Below are positions 30,701 through 32,342 of a stretch of DNA of 32,342 nt, in pieces. The translations under genes and the position numbers were made by a program. Below the pieces are notes generated by a model. That model searched no databases. It had not been told where the DNA came from and saw only the letters and a program-made list of their open reading frames with translations. The first letter of the stretch is position 1; each line of letters opens with the position of its first letter. This DNA is from Actinomortierella ambigua (taxonomy: Eukaryota > Mortierellomycota > Mortierellomycetes > Mortierellales > Mortierellaceae): assembly GCA_016098155.1 (NCBI GenBank), contig JAAAJB010000385.1:1419-33760 (forward strand), written 5' to 3'.

Positions 30701-31606
30701 GGCGTAGGATGGCAATGAAACACCCTTGTTAAGAGGGAATGGACACTAAACACCGTGGATTATTAGGCCTGTGTGTGTGCATGCACCCCCTCTTCTCATT
30801 TCGGTTTTAGAGTTGGAAGAGTGGCTGATGTGCGATTAGGGGATACTGCAGCATTCGGTAAACTTTAAATCCGCCTTTTCTTCCAGGAGCTCGACCTGCA
30901 CAGCTCCAAATCCCTGGCGTTGTGGTACTTGTCCGATGTGCGTGGTCCGTGTGTTTCCGAGGGAGGTTGGTCGGTCAGCTGAGAGAGACGACTGAGAGGT
31001 GTCGAAGAGATCGATCCATGAATCACCCGTTCGTGGAAGCAGACGACGATAACGGCGACGACTTGAATGTGAGCTTGAGCAACAGGGCCCGTGGTGCTAA
31101 GGCGCCGACCTGCTTCCTAATTGTCTTCCAGCTCTATCAAATCCACACCCTTGCCGCTACTCTCATTTCTGCATTTCTCTTATCAGATTCAAGGCACAGT
31201 CGCCTTCTCGCCCTGTGTTGACGGTCCCACTTTGTTTGCAACACATACTCCCAGATGACGCTGGTCCTTCCTGAATTTGCTCCGCACTCCACATCGCAGA
31301 AGGAAAGAAAAGAGGCGTGTATTTTCGACCCCTGATTGATCCGCTGTTGCTGCTTCACGAGGTTTTCTATCCATTGAGTATATTCTAACACTATGATCCA
31401 CCTAGCTATATCAACCGGGTCTGTTTCTGATACCATAGAGGATTGTCTTTACAGAACGAGTCAACCCAGATGTGAGAAATACCAGCACAGCTGCTGTGAT
31501 CGCAGCATACACTCTATCTTGTCAACCACAGTCCAACATGTTGGCGTCATTTGTTCCAGGCACTATTACACAAGTTCACCATCGAATCGAATCCAGCTGA
31601 AAAGAG
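30701..31606. other. Region upstream of the telobox gene, no confident gene
   Basis: The first few hundred bases should contain the promoter of the telobox gene. An ATG at 31018 opens a plus-strand frame (MNHPFVEADDDNGDDLNVSL) that runs to 31221 and ends in a hydrophobic stretch. It might be a first exon, but I cannot connect it to a continuing frame. Other open frames overlap in conflicting phases. Confidence 0.45.
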
Positions 31607-32002
31607 ATGGCGTACGATCCTGGGGACTATCGGTCAATGGACGACAACGGAAGGAGAAGAAAGGAGAAGGGCTTCAAGACCACGATCGTGGACTTGCATT
31701 TATGTCAATGCCGGAATACTGAATGCTTGTCTTCGGAGGCCCTCGTTCGCCAACCCTCAGCACAGCTGAATCCGGACAAGGGAGGTATGGAGGGGAGGGT
31801 CAGATTTTGCAAGGAGCAAGAGGGCTGTGGTATGGATACGATAGTTCCACGCCTTCCATCCTACGACACAGATTCTGACACTTCTAATGCAATGTCCGCT
31901 ATCGATGCCTACGTTGTCGTTGGTGCGGAGGGGGTCGACTCTCGAGTTTATCCTAGATGCCAACATCTCTCATCGAAGACTGTATTCATCTTCAGCCAAT
32001 AA
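31607..32002 (+). CDS. Hypothetical open frame, 131 aa
   Basis: A single frame from ATG 31607 (MAYDPGDYRSMDDNGRRR) to 32002. The protein is charged and Cys-containing (CQCRNTEC), with no membrane segment or recognisable domain. The composition is not obviously low-complexity, but there is no homologue I recognise and no neighbouring exon I could join. It may be an exon of a gene extending beyond this region, or chance. Confidence 0.2.
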   Translation: MAYDPGDYRSMDDNGRRRKEKGFKTTIVDLHLCQCRNTECLSSEALVRQPSAQLNPDKGGMEGRVRFCKEQEGCGMDTIVPRLPSYDTDSDTSNAMSAIDAYVVVGAEGVDSRVYPRCQHLSSKTVFIFSQ

Positions 32003-32342
32003 TATCCGGCTATGCCACATGGAAGGATTTACTCGACTTTTATTCATTGTGCAGCTACTAGGATCGACACCCGTAACATGGGAATCGGAGGGAGCGAGTA
32101 GGCTGAAAATAAAATGACAAAACAAACGACCGGGTGCACCCCCACCACACTCGAGCATCAAGAACCCGGGGTGCAATGCATCGCTTCTCATAATGCCTTT
32201 CAACTGAGTACACAACCTATGAAGAGATAGAGTAGCCTGTGCATATAACTCGACCGATTGTTATCCATTTAAAGGATCGAAAATTTATTGCAAATAATAG
32301 GAAGAAAAGTGAAATACTGCAAAAAAAAAAAAAAAAAAAAAA
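32003..32342. other. Right-end region with terminal A-homopolymer
   Basis: No gene is visible. The last 22 bases (32321-32342) are all adenine, so the sequence ends at a homopolymer; this may simply be where an assembly contig stopped. Confidence 0.6.

Overview
The window looks like nuclear DNA of an early-diverging filamentous fungus. The genes carry GT-AG spliceosomal introns, one is a eukaryotic 60S ribosomal protein, and there are many low-complexity and microsatellite tracts. Two genes fuse a tyrosine-kinase-like (TKL) kinase to Sel1 repeats, an architecture expanded in Mucoromycota. A Mortierellomycotina-type genome is my best guess; it is an inference from gene style, not a proven placement. 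I reconstructed exons by hand from reading frame, splice sites and comparison between paralogues.

Layout. Positions 1-3700 hold no convincing gene, only a possible decayed gene (613-1261) and a small hypothetical frame (1267-1551, minus). Positions 3719-6806 hold two short-chain dehydrogenase/reductase genes arranged tail to tail, each 256 aa, with identical exon lengths (269/54/263/185 nt). Positions 7279-12506 hold two TKL-kinase plus Sel1-repeat genes arranged head to head around a 656-bp intergenic region. Positions 13478-19694 hold two tandem genes for single-pass membrane proteins. Each has a large N-terminal region with one kelch-like strand motif, one membrane helix, and a basic cytoplasmic-type tail of about 11-residue repeats; their four-exon structures match. 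Positions 20177-26580 hold two minus-strand genes for large low-complexity proteins; the first is interrupted by a 55-N assembly gap inside an 18-bp tandem repeat. Positions 27322-28127 hold RPL31, with a long intron that may contain a C/D-box snoRNA. Positions 28614-30700 hold a six-exon gene whose C-terminus is a telobox Myb domain like that of Taz1/Tbf1/TRF telomere proteins. The right end (30701-32342) has no confident gene and finishes in an A-homopolymer.

The most striking feature is three adjacent paralogue pairs, each in a different orientation: convergent (dehydrogenases), divergent (kinases), tandem (membrane proteins). The kinase pair and the membrane-protein pair could be parts of one signalling neighbourhood (cell-surface protein plus cytoplasmic TKL-Sel1 kinase), but nothing in the sequence proves a physical or regulatory link. 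The other genes (RPL31, telobox protein, two low-complexity proteins) look like ordinary chromosomal neighbours.
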